In this document: one piece after another, positions 1 to 6,635 of the stretch | How the letters are laid out: each line of letters opens with the position of its first letter | Position numbering within the stretch: the first letter of the stretch is position 1 | Assembly (NCBI GenBank): GCA_020852835.1 | Contig: JADZAC010000005.1 | Location: 1 to 64,000, forward strand | From: Flavobacteriales bacterium | Lineage (GTDB): Bacteria; Bacteroidota; Bacteroidia; Flavobacteriales_F; PHOS-HE28 | Direction: 5' to 3' | Length of the DNA: 64,000 nucleotides | Position numbers and translations under genes: made by a program | The notes under the pieces: model-generated | What the model saw: only the letters and a program-made list of their open reading frames with translations | The model's database searches: none | Told to the model about the DNA's origin: nothing

Positions 1-2
1 CG

Positions 3-203
3 GAAGTGTTGGTGCAGGGCTTCGCCGGAGAGGACTGCTTATTGCACCTGATGGACCTCACCGGCCGGACGGTGGTGCGGGAGGTGCGGTTCAACGGCAA
101 CACCACGCTGCCGCTTCACGCGATCCGGCCCGGCACGTACTTGTGCCGGATCACCACGGATGGCGGAAGGACCTGGACGGGGCGCCTGGTGGTGGGCTTG
201 TAG
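3..203 (+). CDS. C-terminal fragment of a T9SS cargo protein (type A sorting domain)
   Basis: Only the last 66 residues are inside the window and the gene begins upstream of base 1. The visible part looks like the end of a type A T9SS sorting domain: a beta-rich stretch with 'LMDLTGR' (the usual L-x-D-x-x-G-R/K turn), then 'RPGTYLCRI', then a short strand and stop. In this family the domain directs a Sec-exported protein through the SprA translocon to the cell surface. Nothing can be said about the passenger domain. The frame is open to the left edge with no start codon that fits a complete protein. Confidence 0.75.
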   Translation, partial: EVLVQGFAGEDCLLHLMDLTGRTVVREVRFNGNTTLPLHAIRPGTYLCRITTDGGRTWTGRLVVGL

Positions 204-434
204 CCCTTCACTGTGAACACCAGGACCCGTGCGGCCCGGCGGGAAGCCCGACAGGCAGGGAGCGGTTCCGTGTGCGCGCTTCAAGCGCGCCTCGATCTTC
301 GCCCGCGTTTGCAAACGCGGGTGAGCGAGGTATCTCGCCCGGTCCACTTCGCGTCTTCGCGCGGGCCCCCATGCCCCTTTCAGCAGGCCTCGCCGTTCTT
401 CGCGTTCTTTGCGAAAGCTATTCAACGAGCAACC
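204..434. other. Non-coding stretch with hairpins and TTCGCG modules
   Basis: No gene is supported here. The stretch holds a small hairpin (274-290), a perfect 20-bp palindrome (302-321) and two copies of a 'CTTCGCGTCTTCGCG'-like module (348-362 and 396-415) that end about 20 bases before the next start codon. An open frame continues upstream of 435, but its residues are low complexity and do not belong to the NdpA family. Confidence 0.5.
274..321. repeat. Two adjacent palindromes
   Basis: The first is an 8-bp stem GCGCGCTT/AAGCGCGC with a single-base loop (274-290). The second, 302-321, is a perfect 20-bp palindrome centred between 311 and 312 (CCCGCGTTTG/CAAACGCGGG). It lies after a convincing gene end and could act as a terminator hairpin, although no T tract follows, or be a dispersed repeat. 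Confidence 0.6.
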
Positions 435-1457
435 ATGGTGAACGGAAAGGAAGGACTGGTGGAGGAGTTCGTGCTCCACCGCATCGGCACGGACGAGGAG
501 AGCAGCGTGTTCAGCGACTTCAGCGCGGTGATCAAGGGCGAGGAGGAGCAGCAGTTCCTGCGCAGGCTCTTCCTGCGGCCCTTCGCCAACATGGCCTTCA
601 CCTCGGAATTCGCCTCGGACGGCAGGAAGGACGCCAACGTCCTCCAGATGCACTGTGCCGCCATCCACAAGGGCGACGGCGTGGTGGAACGGTCCGAGGC
701 CATTGCCAAACACCTGCTGGCCGTGGCCGAAGGGCATGACATGCCGCCGGGCGAGCTGATCGTGGCGCGCTTCAGCGATGTGGAGATGGGCGGCGCCGCG
801 CACGATGCCGTGGGCATCTTCAAGTTCGACGACAAGGAGGTTTTCCTGGAAAGCCGCGTGGAAAAGCAGAACGTGCTGCTGCGCATGAAGCGCGGTTTGG
901 GCAACAACAAGCCGAAGAAGGCCTGCCTGGTGCTGTTCACCGCCAAGGGCCACACGCTCTTCCTCATCGACGACCAGAGCAGCACCGACTACTGGCAGCA
1001 GGACTTCGTCAGTGCGCGGCCCAAGAAGGACCACGTCAACAGCACCAACGACGTGATGCAGCTCACCAAGACCTTCATCACCGAGCAATTGCCGCAGGAT
1101 TTCGTGGTGGAGAAGGCCGACCAGATCGATCTCTTAAACCGCTCGGTGGAATACTTCAAAAGCCACGAGGCCTTTGACAAGCAGGAGTTCGCCAACGAGG
1201 TGTTCCAGCAGGAAAGCACCATCCGCTCCTTCAACCAGTTCAGCGACCGCTTCCAGGAGGAGAAGGACGTGCAGTTGCAGGACAATTTCGAGATCTCCGC
1301 CCAAGCCGTGAAGCGCCAGTCGCGCGTGTTCAAGAGCGTGCTGAAGCTGGACAAGAACTTCCACATCTACATCCACGGCGACCGCAACAAGATCGAACAG
1401 GGCGTGGATGAGAAGGGCCGGAAGTACTACAAGATCTACTACGAGCAGGAGGCGTAG
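435..1457 (+). CDS. Nucleoid-associated protein, NdpA/YejK (NA37) family
   Basis: The protein has 340 residues, close to the usual length of the 37-kDa nucleoid-associated family. Members bind DNA in the cytoplasm, but their exact role is unclear. The family pattern runs throughout: an N-terminal region with 'EFVLHRIG', a central part with 'FKFDDKEVF' and 'CLVLF', and a charged C-terminal half. The ATG at 435 is chosen because the protein-like sequence starts there; the upstream in-frame extension is composed of repeat-derived, low-complexity residues. It stands alone on its strand, with a hairpin-rich leader region. The family call is firm, but function in Bacteroidota is not established. 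Confidence 0.85.
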   Translation: MVNGKEGLVEEFVLHRIGTDEESSVFSDFSAVIKGEEEQQFLRRLFLRPFANMAFTSEFASDGRKDANVLQMHCAAIHKGDGVVERSEAIAKHLLAVAEGHDMPPGELIVARFSDVEMGGAAHDAVGIFKFDDKEVFLESRVEKQNVLLRMKRGLGNNKPKKACLVLFTAKGHTLFLIDDQSSTDYWQQDFVSARPKKDHVNSTNDVMQLTKTFITEQLPQDFVVEKADQIDLLNRSVEYFKSHEAFDKQEFANEVFQQESTIRSFNQFSDRFQEEKDVQLQDNFEISAQAVKRQSRVFKSVLKLDKNFHIYIHGDRNKIEQGVDEKGRKYYKIYYEQEA

Positions 1458-1510
1458 CCTGGCAGGGCGTTGTTGTCAGTTGTTCGTTGCCAGGCGGGGC
1501 CGAAGTCCCA

Positions 1511-1536
1511 TCAAGGTCTCGCAAGGCGGACCTTGA
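1511..1536. repeat. REP-like hairpin, copy A
   Basis: TCAAGGTC (1511-1518) pairs perfectly with GACCTTGA (1529-1536) around a 10-base loop. It lies between the convergent ends of the NdpA gene and the small gene at 1564. Its outer sequence resembles copy B at 1887-1914, so the two look like members of one short dispersed palindromic family. Confidence 0.55.
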
Positions 1537-1563
1537 CGCACAGCAAAGAAGCCGCTCACCTCT

Positions 1564-1875
1564 TCACCGAACGGCGCCATGCTGTTCACCTGGACGGTCT
1601 GTGATATTGAGCTTGAGCAGCGAGGAGTAGATCCGATTTCCCAAATCCACCCCGCCTTCTGTAATGAAATCGTCCCATTCACAGGTGGGCGCAAACCACC
1701 AAAGCAATCGTTCCATAACCGAGGTGTCCCCGGCTTTCAGTTTCACAACCGCTTCAGACAAATCCTTATGGAAATCTTCAGCAGAAAGGTACTCGCCCGA
1801 ATACCCGCCAGTGAAATGAGCGGATAAATGAACGGCTGTATCGAGATCGACAAGAAGGGTATTCAAGTCTGTCAT
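1564..1875 (-). CDS. Uncharacterised small protein (103 aa)
   Basis: I do not recognise a named family. The protein is soluble, acidic and has no signal peptide. It has the ordinary composition of a folded protein, with notable stretches 'HFTGGYSGEYLS' and 'WWFAPTCEWDDF'. The start codon overlaps the stop of the gene upstream by four bases (ATGA at 1872-1875), so it is probably translationally coupled to that gene and is third in a moaA operon. A role related to molybdenum cofactor is possible only by position. Small proteins of this type can also be immunity-like, but there is no evidence for a partner toxin here. Confidence 0.65.
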   Translation of the reverse strand: MTDLNTLLVDLDTAVHLSAHFTGGYSGEYLSAEDFHKDLSEAVVKLKAGDTSVMERLLWWFAPTCEWDDFITEGGVDLGNRIYSSLLKLNITDRPGEQHGAVR

Positions 1876-2174
1876 GATGCTGCTCCATCAAGGTCTCCCG
1901 CAGGGGCCCTTGATGTTGGACTCTTCTTCCGGATCACGAAGTTGCCTTTGTCTTCAGGTTTGTTCCGTGCGGTGAACCCAGGCCGGTCGAAGCTGCGCAG
2001 GAACCACATAAATCGCTCATGCGGCGTCAACTCCAAGAACTCGCGTTCCCGTCGCGCATTGGCCTCCTCCTTGGTCTCAAACCGGATGCGCTTGTCCATG
2101 GCACGTTGATGATCAAAGGTAGGTCTCAGTAGCACGTTGAACTCGATCTGCGCACCCCGTCGCGGCCTAGGCAT
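1872..2174 (-). CDS. Uncharacterised small basic protein (100 aa)
   Basis: The core 'RFETKEEANARRERE...TPHERFMWFLRSFD' reads as a helical, charged protein and ends near 'GNFVIRKK'. No named family is assigned. The ATG at 2174 is preceded by a GGAGAG ribosome binding site and by four 8-bp tandem repeats in the 44-base gap from moaA. The last 12 or so residues (from 'RAPAGDLDG') are encoded by REP-like copy B, so the natural C terminus was probably near the lysines and has been extended by repeat insertion. The stop overlaps the next start (ATGA). It is the second gene of the moaA operon. Confidence 0.65.
   Translation of the reverse strand: MPRPRRGAQIEFNVLLRPTFDHQRAMDKRIRFETKEEANARREREFLELTPHERFMWFLRSFDRPGFTARNKPEDKGNFVIRKKSPTSRAPAGDLDGAAS
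1887..1914. repeat. REP-like hairpin, copy B, inside a reading frame
   Basis: ATCAAGG (1887-1893) pairs with CCTTGAT (1908-1914). It shares the outer bases ATCAAGGTCTC and CCTTGA with copy A at 1511-1536. It is translated as the C-terminal end of the 100-residue protein on the minus strand. Confidence 0.55.
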
Positions 2175-2181
2175 TCTCTCC

Positions 2182-2213
2182 TCTGATTCTCTGATCTTCT
2201 GATCTTCTGATCG
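2182..2213. repeat. 8-bp tandem repeat in a gene leader
   Basis: Four head-to-tail units of TCTGATCT (first and last with one or two changes) lie between the moaA stop and the start of the next minus-strand gene. On the coding strand the unit reads AGATCAGA and is followed directly by the ribosome binding site. Confidence 0.7.
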
Positions 2214-2218
2214 TCCTA

Positions 2219-3208
2219 TCACCCCCCAATGCTCACCATCGGCCGGGTGCTCAAGCCGTGCAGCACCTCCTGCTGCGTATCCGGTTGGAAGGGCGGGAGC
2301 CCGCCCAGCATCTTGTGCTTGGCCTGTACGTTGGAAACGATCAATGCAGTGAGGTCCTCGCCACGGCGAAGGGCGCCCAACAGGTCCGTCTCCTCGCGGG
2401 CGAAGAGGCAATTGCGCATCTTTCCTTCGGCCGTTAGGCGCAGGCGGTCGCAGTTGCCGCAGAAGGGTTCCGTTACCGTGCTGATCACCGCGAAGGTGCC
2501 CGCCCAGCCCTTCACACGATAGGCCTTCGCCGTGCTGTGCGGGTCGTCGTCCAGCTTTTCAATGGCGTAGGCGCTGCCGATGTGCCCCAGCATTTCGGCG
2601 TAGGTGTACACCCGTTCACGGCCCCAGTGGTTGCCCGCGAAGGGCATGAACTCGATGAAGCGCACATGCACGGGGCGTTCCCGCGTGAATTCCACGAAGC
2701 GCAGCAGCTCATCGTCGTTGATGCCGCGCATCACCACCATGTTCACCTTCACGTGCAGGCCGCGGTCGATCGCTTGTTGGATGTTGGCGAGGACCTTTGC
2801 GTGCCCATCGCGCCGGGATAGCTTTTTGAAGCGCTCCGCATCGAACGTGTCCAAGCTGATGTTGATGTGCTTCAGGCCCGCATCCACCAGGCGGCCCAGG
2901 AAGAGGTGCAGGCGCGTGCCATTGGTGGAGAGCCCCAGCTTCACCGGCAGTGCCGCAAGGTCCCGCACGATCTCCACCACGTCCGGCCTTACCAAGGGCT
3001 CACCGCCGGTCAGGCGGACCTTGGTGATGCCGTAGCGTTCGACGAACAGCGTGGCCAGCGAGCGGATCTCCTCCCGCGTCATCAGATTTTCCTTGGGCAG
3101 GAAGTGCTGCTCCTCCGGCATGCAGTACGTGCAGCGCAGGTCGCACTTGTCCACGATGCTGATCCGCAGGCTGCGATGGGTGCGCTGATGGAGGTCGGTG
3201 AGTTCCAC
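2219..3208 (-). CDS. moaA: GTP 3',8-cyclase MoaA
   Basis: This is a radical SAM enzyme of molybdenum cofactor synthesis; it converts GTP to 3',8-cyclo-7,8-dihydro-GTP in the cytoplasm. The 329-residue protein carries the N-terminal [4Fe-4S] motif C22-x3-C26-x2-C29, the SAM 'GGEP' segment and the C-terminal cluster motif C250-x2-C253-x13-C267. It ends in the family's Gly-Gly tail. A GTG start at 3208 is preferred over one at 3250: the family normally begins only a few residues before this point, and a TACCTTTG promoter element ends four bases upstream. Two small unknown genes follow in the same operon. No other moa genes are in the window. Confidence 0.93.
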   Translation of the reverse strand: MELTDLHQRTHRSLRISIVDKCDLRCTYCMPEEQHFLPKENLMTREEIRSLATLFVERYGITKVRLTGGEPLVRPDVVEIVRDLAALPVKLGLSTNGTRLHLFLGRLVDAGLKHINISLDTFDAERFKKLSRRDGHAKVLANIQQAIDRGLHVKVNMVVMRGINDDELLRFVEFTRERPVHVRFIEFMPFAGNHWGRERVYTYAEMLGHIGSAYAIEKLDDDPHSTAKAYRVKGWAGTFAVISTVTEPFCGNCDRLRLTAEGKMRNCLFAREETDLLGALRRGEDLTALIVSNVQAKHKMLGGLPPFQPDTQQEVLHGLSTRPMVSIGG

Positions 3209-3212
3209 CAGG

Positions 3213-3220
3213 CAAAGGTA
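3213..3220 (-). promoter_or_regulatory. -7 promoter element TACCTTTG for moaA
   Basis: This is a perfect match to the Bacteroidota -7 consensus TAnnTTTG. Only four bases (CCTG) separate it from the GTG at 3208, so the transcript would start at or next to the initiation codon. Confidence 0.6.
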
Positions 3221-3342
3221 CCCAAGCACAGGTCCACTAAGGGATAGCACTGGGCGGGCCTGTGTGCAGGTGCACCACGGATCCCCGTTCTCTTCGCGCC
3301 TCCGCGCCTTCGCGTGAAGTTCCAGTGCCGAACTTCGCCCGC

Positions 3343-3921
3343 ATGAAGCCCGACGGAAAGCCCCGTTGCCCTTGGTGCCTGAAGGACGACATCTACAGGC
3401 GCTACCACGATGAGGTGTGGGGCGTGCCCGAGCACGACGACCGCAAGCTATTTGCCAAGCTGGTGCTGGATGGCGCCCAGGCTGGCCTCAGTTGGTACAC
3501 CATCCTCATCCGCAGCGAGGGCTACCGAAAGGCGTACGACAACTGGAGCATTGAAAAGATCGCGCGCTACGGGGAGAAGGACATCGCCCGCCTGATGAAC
3601 GATGCGGGGATCATCCGCAACCGCGCCAAGATCAATGCCTCCATCGGCAACGCGAAGGCCTACCTAAAGATCATGGAAGGAGGCCCGGGATCTTTTGACC
3701 GGTTTTTGTGGAAGCACGTGGGCCACACAACCAAGTTGAACCGTTGGAAAGAGCCTGCCCAAGTCCCGGCCACTTCCCCGGAAAGCGATGCCATGAGCAA
3801 GGACCTGCAGGCGCACGGCTTCAAGTTCGTGGGCAGCACCATCGTGTATGCCTTCATGCAGGCCTGTGGCATGGTGGACGACCACTTGGTATCGTGCTGG
3901 CGGAGGACCAAAGGCCGGTAG
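3343..3921 (+). CDS. tag: DNA-3-methyladenine glycosylase I
   Basis: This base-excision repair enzyme removes 3-methyladenine from alkylated DNA. The 192-residue length matches the family. The zinc-site residues of Tag are present: the N-terminal Cys in 'PRCPWC', His in 'YHDEVWGVP', and the C-terminal His and Cys in 'DDHLVSCW'. The family segment 'FAKLVLDGAQAGLSW' is also clear. The ATG at 3343 is chosen because the preceding in-frame residues derive from a TTCGCG-rich repeat. It is divergent from moaA across a 134-base gap. The toxin-antitoxin pair starts 15 bases downstream under its own promoter. Confidence 0.93.
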   Translation: MKPDGKPRCPWCLKDDIYRRYHDEVWGVPEHDDRKLFAKLVLDGAQAGLSWYTILIRSEGYRKAYDNWSIEKIARYGEKDIARLMNDAGIIRNRAKINASIGNAKAYLKIMEGGPGSFDRFLWKHVGHTTKLNRWKEPAQVPATSPESDAMSKDLQAHGFKFVGSTIVYAFMQACGMVDDHLVSCWRRTKGR

Positions 3922-3922
3922 G

Positions 3923-3930
3923 TATCTTTG
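3923..3930 (+). promoter_or_regulatory. -7 promoter element TATCTTTG for the toxin-antitoxin operon
   Basis: This is a perfect TAnnTTTG match lying directly after the glycosylase stop codon and six bases before the antitoxin ATG. It supports independent transcription of the toxin-antitoxin pair from an almost leaderless mRNA. Confidence 0.6.
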
Positions 3931-3936
3931 TGCATT

Positions 3937-4140
3937 ATGGAGCGCAGCGCCATCATCATCACCCCGAAAGACAAGGAAGAGGAGAAGCTCATTGAGGCGC
4001 TGGTGAAGCGCATGGGATTGAAAGGGAAGAAGCTGAGCGGGGAAGACCTGGAGGATGCCGGGTTGGCCATGGCCATCGCCAAGGCGGACAAAACCAAGGT
4101 TGCGGACCGTGATCGCGTGATGCGCAAACTGCGCAATTGA
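3937..4140 (+). CDS. Putative antitoxin of a type II toxin-antitoxin system
   Basis: This is a 67-residue charged protein directly upstream of a RelE/ParE-type toxin, with only two bases between them. Antitoxins in this position usually neutralise the toxin by direct binding and repress their own operon. The N-terminal 'SAIIITPKD' strand followed by helical Glu/Lys-rich sequence would fit an antitoxin, but no DNA-binding fold can be named with certainty. The ATG at 3937 is preferred to a TTG three codons earlier, because that codon lies inside the TATCTTTG promoter element. The call rests mainly on gene pairing. Confidence 0.7.
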   Translation: MERSAIIITPKDKEEEKLIEALVKRMGLKGKKLSGEDLEDAGLAMAIAKADKTKVADRDRVMRKLRN

Positions 4141-4142
4141 GC

Positions 4143-4406
4143 ATGCAGGTCGGGTTCTTGATCGCGTTCGAGAAGGACCTGGCCAAAGTGCCTCGTCCGG
4201 TCCGGAAGAGGGTCTTGGCGCTGGTTGGCCGGTTGGAGGCTGCGGGTTCCATTCGCCAGATCGGGCAAGTGAAGAAGCTGGCCGGCCATAAGAACGCTTA
4301 CCGCATCCGGATCGGGAATTTCAGGCTCGGCATTTTGGTGCAGGGCAATAAGGTGATGTTCGCACGGATATTGGACCGCAAAGAGGTTTATCGCTTCTTC
4401 CCATAG
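4143..4406 (+). CDS. Type II toxin, RelE/ParE family
   Basis: The protein has 87 residues, the normal size for RelE/ParE toxins, which cleave ribosome-bound mRNA or inhibit gyrase. Family features are visible: a helical N-terminal half with 'FEKDLAKVP', then 'KKLAGHKNAYRIRIGNFRLG', and the C-terminal strand 'RILDRKEVYRFF'. The sequence does not distinguish RelE from ParE activity with confidence, although the Arg- and Lys-rich central strands and the C-terminal Tyr-Arg fit the RelE side. It ends 10 bases before fdhD, so read-through into fdhD is possible. Confidence 0.82.
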   Translation: MQVGFLIAFEKDLAKVPRPVRKRVLALVGRLEAAGSIRQIGQVKKLAGHKNAYRIRIGNFRLGILVQGNKVMFARILDRKEVYRFFP

Positions 4407-4416
4407 GCCTATTCCC

Positions 4417-5262
4417 ATGCCAGCACCCGTTTCCAGTGCATCCATCATCCGCATGGACAATGGCCATGCCACTGGTGACCAGGCCATTTTGGTCACCGAG
4501 GAACCGCTGGAGATCCGCTTGGGCCACGGCCCGCTGGATGACCGCCGGGAAATGCGGCTGAGCGTCACCATGCGCACACCGGGCCAGGATGTCGAATTGG
4601 CCACGGGGTTCCTGTTCACCGAAGGGATCATCAGCGGGGTTGACCAGCTCTTGCGCGTGGAGCATTGTGAAAGCGTGAAGGAGGAGGAGCGCGGCAACGT
4701 GGTCCGCGCGGAGCTGCATCCTTCCGTGGAATTGGACCTGGAAAAGCTCCAGCGCAACTTCTACACCACCAGCAGTTGCGGGGTGTGCGGCAAGGGCAGC
4801 ATTGAGGCCGTGCATGTGCAATGCAGGCAAGGCCTGGTGCCGTTCGGCCCCGTGGACCCCGCAGTGGTGGCCAGCCTGCCGGACCGCATGCGCGATGCGC
4901 AGACGCTCTTCAAGCACACCGGTGGCATCCATGCGGCCGCGTTGTTCGACCATTCCGGAAAACTGCTGCTGCTGCGCGAGGATGTGGGCCGCCACAACGC
5001 CGTGGACAAAGCGATCGGCGCGCTGCTCATGGACCGGCTGCCGGCTGCTAACTGCCAACTGCTCGTCAGTGGCCGCGCCGGGTTTGAGCTGGTGCAGAAG
5101 TGCGTGGTGGCGGGCATTCCGCTGATGGCCGCTGTGGGTGCACCATCATCCCTGGCCGTGAGGCTGGCTCGCGAAAGCGGGCTCACGCTCATCGGCTTCT
5201 TACGGGGTGACAAGTTCAACATCTATACTTCCCGTCCCACACCGGGGGCATCTGCCGGCTGA
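4417..5262 (+). CDS. fdhD: Formate dehydrogenase sulfurtransferase FdhD
   Basis: FdhD transfers sulfur from a cysteine desulfurase to the molybdenum cofactor so that formate dehydrogenase becomes active. The 281-residue protein has the essential C121-x-x-C124 loop ('SSCGVCGKGS'), the 'ATGFLFTEG' segment and the C-terminal 'ARESGLTLIGFLR' typical of the family. Its presence implies a molybdenum- or tungsten-dependent formate dehydrogenase elsewhere in the genome; none is in this window. Together with moaA and the MOSC protein at 18165 it points to active use of molybdenum enzymes. Confidence 0.93.
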   Translation: MPAPVSSASIIRMDNGHATGDQAILVTEEPLEIRLGHGPLDDRREMRLSVTMRTPGQDVELATGFLFTEGIISGVDQLLRVEHCESVKEEERGNVVRAELHPSVELDLEKLQRNFYTTSSCGVCGKGSIEAVHVQCRQGLVPFGPVDPAVVASLPDRMRDAQTLFKHTGGIHAAALFDHSGKLLLLREDVGRHNAVDKAIGALLMDRLPAANCQLLVSGRAGFELVQKCVVAGIPLMAAVGAPSSLAVRLARESGLTLIGFLRGDKFNIYTSRPTPGASAG

Positions 5263-5341
5263 CGATCGTCAGGATCCGCTCCGCGGCACACCGGTACCTT
5301 GCGATCCCTTGAAAAAGGCCGCTCAGATCGCTCCTTGGAAC

Positions 5342-5761
5342 ATGCAGGAAGTACCGGTACAGCCCCACCTAGCCAGGGGAGACATCAACACCTTGGCCGA
5401 CGTGCGCCTGCTGGTGGACACCTTCTATGGCCGCGCCCGGCAAGACGAGCTGATCGGGCCTGTCTTCAACAACACCATCCAAAACCGATGGCCGGAGCAT
5501 CTGGAAAAGTTGTACCGCTTTTGGCAGACCATCCTGCTGGGAGAGCGTACCTATCAGGGTGCACCTTTTGTTCCCCACTTCCCCTTGGGCATCGATGAGC
5601 GCCACTTCGACCGGTGGCTCGTGGTCTTCCACGCTACCATCGATGAGCTCTATACGGGGCCCAAGGCCGATGAAGCCAAGCAACGCGCGGTGATGATGGC
5701 GCAAATGTTCCAGTATAAGATCGCCTCGCATGCCCGCATGGGCACAACGCCCATTCGCTGA
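5342..5761 (+). CDS. Group III truncated haemoglobin
   Basis: A 139-residue cytosolic globin of the short 2-on-2 fold. The pattern 'LVDTFYGRARQDELIGPVFN' at the N terminus, 'HLEKLYRFWQTILLG' and 'PHFPLGIDERHFDRWL' match group III truncated globins; the proximal haem ligand would be the His in 'DERHFDRW'. Such proteins are often linked to nitric oxide or oxygen handling. It lies 79 bases after fdhD and directly before the RIC/YtfE gene, in a likely common transcript. Its TGA overlaps a possible small reading frame (TGATG). The ATG at 5342 is chosen by family length. Confidence 0.88.
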   Translation: MQEVPVQPHLARGDINTLADVRLLVDTFYGRARQDELIGPVFNNTIQNRWPEHLEKLYRFWQTILLGERTYQGAPFVPHFPLGIDERHFDRWLVVFHATIDELYTGPKADEAKQRAVMMAQMFQYKIASHARMGTTPIR

Positions 5762-5904
5762 TGGCAACGGGCCCCGCATCCACGCACCTCCTCCGGAACG
5801 ATGCGCAACGCCGCCGGGCGAACATCGGCACGGGCAGCCAGCCCCATGCCATTCCCAACCGCGCCGGCAACCCGGCATTCACCGATCAAACCATTTCATC
5901 ATGA
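5761..5904 (+). CDS. Possible 47-aa coupled small protein
   Basis: A short reading frame fills the gap between the globin and RIC genes exactly. Its ATG overlaps the globin stop (TGATG at 5759-5763) and its TGA overlaps the RIC start (ATGA at 5901-5904). The residues are polar and rich in Arg, Asn and Pro, with no signal peptide or membrane segment. I do not recognise it. It may be a real small protein, a coupling leader that carries ribosomes to the RIC start, or chance. Double overlap in a 139-base gap is the only evidence. Confidence 0.35.
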   Translation: MATGPASTHLLRNDAQRRRANIGTGSQPHAIPNRAGNPAFTDQTISS

Positions 5905-6635
5905 AGATCACACCGGAACGGACCGTTGGGTCCATTGTGGCCGAGGACTACCGGGCGGCTGCCGTGCTCACCAAGTACGGCATTGACTTTTGTTGCAAGG
6001 GCGGCCGCTCCGTGCAGGAGGTTTGTGAAAAGCAGAACATCGACCACCACAAGCTGGCTGAGGACATCACCGCAACGTTGGCACGCGATGCCAAAGGAGG
6101 TGATGATGTGCGTACCTGGCCCCTGGACCAACTGGCCGACCACGTGGAGACCGTGCACCACCGCTACGTGGAGGAGCGCGGACCCATCTTGCAGCAATAC
6201 CTCGACAAGCTCTGCCGGGTGCATGGCGACCGCCATCCCGAGCTCTTCACCATCCAGGAGGAGTTCACCACCTGCATTGGGGCCATGGCCATGCACATGA
6301 AGAAGGAAGAGCTGATCCTCTTCCCCTTCGTGCGCAACCTGGCCCGCAGCGAACGGAACGGAGAGCCCTTCCGCCCTCCGCATTTCGGCACCGTGGAGAA
6401 CCCCGTGCGCGCCATGATGGCCGATCATGATGATGAAGGTGAACGCTTCGTGCGCATGAACGCCGTCAGCGGCAACTTCACCCCGCCTGCCGACGGCTGC
6501 ACCACGTATGCCACCGCATTCCGCATGCTCAGGGAGTTCGAGGAGGACTTGCACCTGCACATCCACCTGGAGAACAACATCATGTTCCCCCGGGCCATTG
6601 AATTGGAGAAGCGCTTGGCGGATGCCGCCCGTTGA
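5901..6635 (+). CDS. ric: Iron-sulfur cluster repair di-iron protein RIC (YtfE/ScdA/NorA type)
   Basis: The 244-residue cytoplasmic protein begins with the short DUF542 domain ('TVGSIVAEDYRAAAVLTKYGIDFCCKGG') and continues as a hemerythrin-like four-helix domain. That domain carries spaced His/Glu ligands, for example 'HVETVHHRYVEE', 'HMKKEE', 'DHDDEGE' and 'HLHIHLENNIMFP'. RIC proteins restore Fe-S clusters damaged by nitric oxide or peroxide. The location after a truncated haemoglobin and before a second hemerythrin-type protein supports a nitrosative-stress operon. The last 14 bases overlap the next gene. Confidence 0.92.
   Translation: MKITPERTVGSIVAEDYRAAAVLTKYGIDFCCKGGRSVQEVCEKQNIDHHKLAEDITATLARDAKGGDDVRTWPLDQLADHVETVHHRYVEERGPILQQYLDKLCRVHGDRHPELFTIQEEFTTCIGAMAMHMKKEELILFPFVRNLARSERNGEPFRPPHFGTVENPVRAMMADHDDEGERFVRMNAVSGNFTPPADGCTTYATAFRMLREFEEDLHLHIHLENNIMFPRAIELEKRLADAAR

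Noticed and set aside
213-434. N-terminal extension of the NdpA-like gene
   Set aside because: The added residues come from hairpins and TTCGCG repeats and are absent from the family; ATG 435 is used instead.
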